Assembly: GCA_020853835.1 (NCBI GenBank)
Contig: JADYYC010000421.1
Location: 1 to 6,681 of the forward strand
Reading direction: 5' to 3'
Length of the DNA stretch: 6,681 nt
Source of the DNA: Anaerolineales bacterium
Lineage (GTDB): Bacteria; Chloroflexota; Anaerolineae; Anaerolineales; UBA4823
Shown here: piece after piece, positions 4,224-6,681 of the stretch
Layout: each line of letters starts with the position of its first letter
Position numbering within the stretch: position 1 is the stretch's first letter
Notes under the pieces: model-generated
Database searches by the model: none
What the model saw: the letters and a program-made list of their open reading frames with translations, nothing else
What the model was told of the DNA's origin: nothing
Program-made: the position numbers and the translations under genes

Positions 4224-6677
4224 ATGAGGCGACAGAAAACCAATGGTACGCCCATCGCGCCGGATAAGCTCGAGGCGTTGGGTCTGAGCCGGGATGAAAT
4301 CCTGCAGGATTACCGCATCGCCGTGCGCAGCCGCCAGGCGAGCTACACCGGTTGGCGAGAAGTGATGAGCGGCAAGGCCAAGTTTGGCATTTTCGGCAGC
4401 GGCAAAGAACTGCCGCAGCTTGCCATGGCGCACGTCTTCCAGCCCGGCGACTGGCGTTCCGGCTATTACCGCGACCAGACGCTGATGTACGCAACCGGCA
4501 TGCTCACATTGGAGCAGTCCTTTGCCCAGCTTTACGCCCACGCCGACCCGGTCGCCGAACCGGCCTCCGCGGGGCGGCAGATGAACAACCACTTCGCCAC
4601 CCGCTCGATCGACGCGGACGGCAACTGGGTCGATCTGACGGCGCAGCGCAATTCCTCGGCGGACCTCGCCCCCACGGGCTCGCAGATGCCACGCGCGGTC
4701 GGCCTGGCTTATGCCTCGCGCCTGTTCCGTGAACTGGACGAGCTAAAGCCGTTCAAGACTCTCTCCAACGAGGGGAACGAGATCGCTTTTGTCACCATCG
4801 GCAACGCCTCCGCCGCCGAGGGTCTGTTCTGGGAATCGGTCAACGCCATCGGCGTGCTGCACTCGCCGGCCCTCATCACCATCTACGACGACGGCTACGG
4901 GATCTCGGTCACCAACGAGAGCCAGATCGCCAAAGAAGATATTTCCGAGATCTTGAAAGGCTTTCACCGCCCGCCCGATGAGTGCTGCGACGGCTTCGAC
5001 ATCTATCGGGTCAAAGGCTGGGACTACCCGGCGCTGATCCAGGTTTATCGCCAGGCAGCAGCCGCGGCCCGCCGCGACCACCTGCCCTGCCTGATCCACG
5101 TGGTCGAACTCACCCAGCCGCAAGGCCACTCGACCTCCGGCAGCCACGAGCGCTATAAATCCTCCGAACGCCTCGAATGGGAGCGGGAATGGGACTGCAT
5201 CAAGAAGTTCCGCGAGTGGCTCCTGTCAGAAGGGCTGGCCTCCAGCGAGGAGCTGGATCAGATCGATCGCGAAGACAGGGATCAGGTCGAAGAGGCCCGC
5301 AAGCGCGCCTGGGAAGCCTATCTGAACCCGATCCTTTCCGACCGCCAAGAACTGGTCGGGGTCCTGGAGCGGCTGTCCGAGGGCTCAGCGAGCGCCCCCG
5401 CGCTGAACGAACTGAAAAGCACCCTGATGAGCCTGCCCACGCCGCTGCGAAGGGACCTGAGCGCGGCCGCGCGCCAGGCGCTCACGCTCACCCGCGGCCC
5501 CGCGCAACCCTCGGTGGTTCCGAGCGCCCGCCAGGCGCTGTTGGACTGGCGCAGCCGCCTCGAACAGGCCGCTAGCGACCGCTTTCATTCGTGCGTCTAT
5601 CTCGAAGGGCCGGGGTCGGCGCTGCAGGTGCCGGCGGTCCCACCGGTCTATTCCGAGAATTCGCCCGAGATGTACGGCTTCGAGCTGCTCAACGCCGCCT
5701 TCGACCGCATGTTCGAGCGCCAGCCGCGCCTGATCGCGTTTGGCGAAGACGTCGGCAAGCTTGGGGACGTCAACCAGGGGATGCGCGGCATGCAGGAAAA
5801 GTACGGCGTGCTGCGCGTCTCCGATACCGGCATTCGCGAGGCCACCATCGTGGGTCAGGCGATCGGGATGGCCATGCGCGGCCTGCGCCCGCTGTGCGAG
5901 GTGCAATACCTGGACTACGTGCTCTACGCCTTGCAGATCATGTCGGACGACCTGGCGACTTTGTTGTGGCGCACTCGGGGCGGACAGCGCGCGCCCGTGA
6001 TCGTGCGCACGCGCGGCCACCGCCTGGAGGGCATCTGGCACTCCGGTTCCCTGCTGGCGGGCATCATCAACCTGGTGCGCGGCATGCACGTGCTCGTGCC
6101 GCGCGATATGACGCGCGCGGCGGGTTTCTATAACACGTTGCTGCTTGCCGAAGAACCGGCCCTGTTGATCGAGGTCTTGAACGGCTATCGCCTCAAAGAA
6201 CGGCGGCCCGACAACCTGGCCGAGTTCACCCTCCCGCTCGGCGTTCCCGAAGTCCTGCGGGAAGGCGATGATCTGACCCTGGTGACCTATGGCGCTTGCT
6301 GCCGCATCGCCCTCGAAGCGGCCAGCCAGCTCTCGCTCGCCGGCATCGAGGTCGAAGTGATCGACGTGCAGACCTTGCTGCCATTCGACATCCACGCGCG
6401 CATCCTCGAATCGCTCAAGAAGACCGGGCACATCCTTTTCGTGGACGAAGACATGCCGGGGGGCACGAGCGCTTACATGCTGCAGCAGGTTATCGAACGC
6501 CAGGGAGGCTACTTCTGGCTCGATTCGCCGCCGCGCACGCTCTCCGCCCCGCCGCACCGCCCGGCTTATGGCTCGGACGGCGACTACTGGTCCAAGCCAA
6601 ACGTGGACACGATATTCAAAGCCGTTTACGAGATGCTGCGCGAAGTCGACCCGGGCAGTTATCCCGAGATCTTCTAG
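4224..6677 (+). CDS. Fused alpha-beta E1 component of a TPP-dependent 2-oxoacid dehydrogenase
   Basis: The product is 817 residues, with E1-alpha (about 20-335) and E1-beta (about 483-808) in one chain. E1 decarboxylates a 2-oxoacid using thiamine diphosphate and passes the acyl group to the lipoyl arm of E2, in the cytoplasm. Alpha-half marks: DWRSGYYRDQTLMYATG (76-92), TGSQMPRAVGLAYASRL (151-167), the TPP region GNASAAEG (193-200) with DDGYGIS (222-228), and GHSTSGSHERYKS (301-313), whose H302 fits the alpha active-site loop His. Beta-half marks: FGEDVGKLGDVNQG (506-519), RVSDTGIREATIVGQAIGMAMRG (531-553, interrupted), HSGS at 606-609, whose H606 fits the beta active-site His, then VLNGYRLKERRP and the C-terminal transketolase-type domain (about 684-805). 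Residues about 336-482 are a charged, helical and Ala/Pro-rich linker. The RGHRLEGIWHSGS block recalls the fused E1 proteins of Bacteroidota. Substrate (branched-chain oxoacid or pyruvate) cannot be set from sequence. No E2 or E3 gene is visible; the window ends four bases after the stop. Confidence 0.88.
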   Translation: MRRQKTNGTPIAPDKLEALGLSRDEILQDYRIAVRSRQASYTGWREVMSGKAKFGIFGSGKELPQLAMAHVFQPGDWRSGYYRDQTLMYATGMLTLEQSFAQLYAHADPVAEPASAGRQMNNHFATRSIDADGNWVDLTAQRNSSADLAPTGSQMPRAVGLAYASRLFRELDELKPFKTLSNEGNEIAFVTIGNASAAEGLFWESVNAIGVLHSPALITIYDDGYGISVTNESQIAKEDISEILKGFHRPPDECCDGFDIYRVKGWDYPALIQVYRQAAAAARRDHLPCLIHVVELTQPQGHSTSGSHERYKSSERLEWEREWDCIKKFREWLLSEGLASSEELDQIDREDRDQVEEARKRAWEAYLNPILSDRQELVGVLERLSEGSASAPALNELKSTLMSLPTPLRRDLSAAARQALTLTRGPAQPSVVPSARQALLDWRSRLEQAASDRFHSCVYLEGPGSALQVPAVPPVYSENSPEMYGFELLNAAFDRMFERQPRLIAFGEDVGKLGDVNQGMRGMQEKYGVLRVSDTGIREATIVGQAIGMAMRGLRPLCEVQYLDYVLYALQIMSDDLATLLWRTRGGQRAPVIVRTRGHRLEGIWHSGSLLAGIINLVRGMHVLVPRDMTRAAGFYNTLLLAEEPALLIEVLNGYRLKERRPDNLAEFTLPLGVPEVLREGDDLTLVTYGACCRIALEAASQLSLAGIEVEVIDVQTLLPFDIHARILESLKKTGHILFVDEDMPGGTSAYMLQQVIERQGGYFWLDSPPRTLSAPPHRPAYGSDGDYWSKPNVDTIFKAVYEMLREVDPGSYPEIF

Positions 6678-6681
6678 CTGC

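Noticed and set aside
5385..6557. 390-codon minus-strand frame inside the E1-beta half
   Set aside because: It mirrors the E1 coding frame in high-GC DNA; its composition is biased (Ala, Gln, His, Arg) and no domain is recognisable.

Overview
The window reads as part of a Chloroflexota chromosome, most likely Anaerolineae. This is inferred from protein style: a long Thr/Pro/Ser-rich linker between membrane anchor and folded domain, an SNase plus Excalibur architecture, a secreted protein ending in an LPLI-type tail, and moderately high GC. No rRNA, tRNA, integrase, transposase or CRISPR array is visible, so the phylum call rests on these features alone.

Layout. (1) Bases 2-892, plus strand: the 3' part of a polytopic membrane protein that resembles the GT-C / GT87 (DUF2029) glycosyltransferases; its start lies before the window. 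(2) Bases 967-1962, minus strand, convergent with the first gene: a membrane- or lipid-anchored extracytoplasmic protein with a Pro/Thr stalk, an SNase-like (thermonuclease) domain and a C-terminal Excalibur Ca-binding motif. The SNase domain has lost nearly all canonical catalytic residues. A GC-rich hairpin sits between these two convergent genes. (3) Bases 2243-3871, plus strand, divergent from gene 2: a secreted phosphodiester glycosidase (NAGPA / DUF2233 family) with a C-terminal SH3b-like domain and an LPLI tail. Its start codon lies exactly where transcription from a perfect TATAAT box should begin, which suggests a leaderless mRNA. (4) Bases 3872-4223: a 352-base non-coding stretch with a TATAAT box, an imperfect palindromic dispersed-repeat-like element of about 93 bp and two T-tracts. 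(5) Bases 4224-6677, plus strand: a fused alpha-beta E1 component of a thiamine-diphosphate-dependent 2-oxoacid dehydrogenase complex, complete and ending four bases before the window edge.

The genes do not form one operon. Genes 1-3 share an envelope or extracellular theme (sugar transfer, anchored wall/Ca-binding protein, phosphodiester glycosidase), while gene 5 is central cytoplasmic metabolism separated by a long leader. The observations most worth following are the apparently inactive SNase fold, the variant TPP motif of the fused E1, the leaderless promoter and the palindromic element in the E1 leader. I do not see a clearly new multi-gene system.
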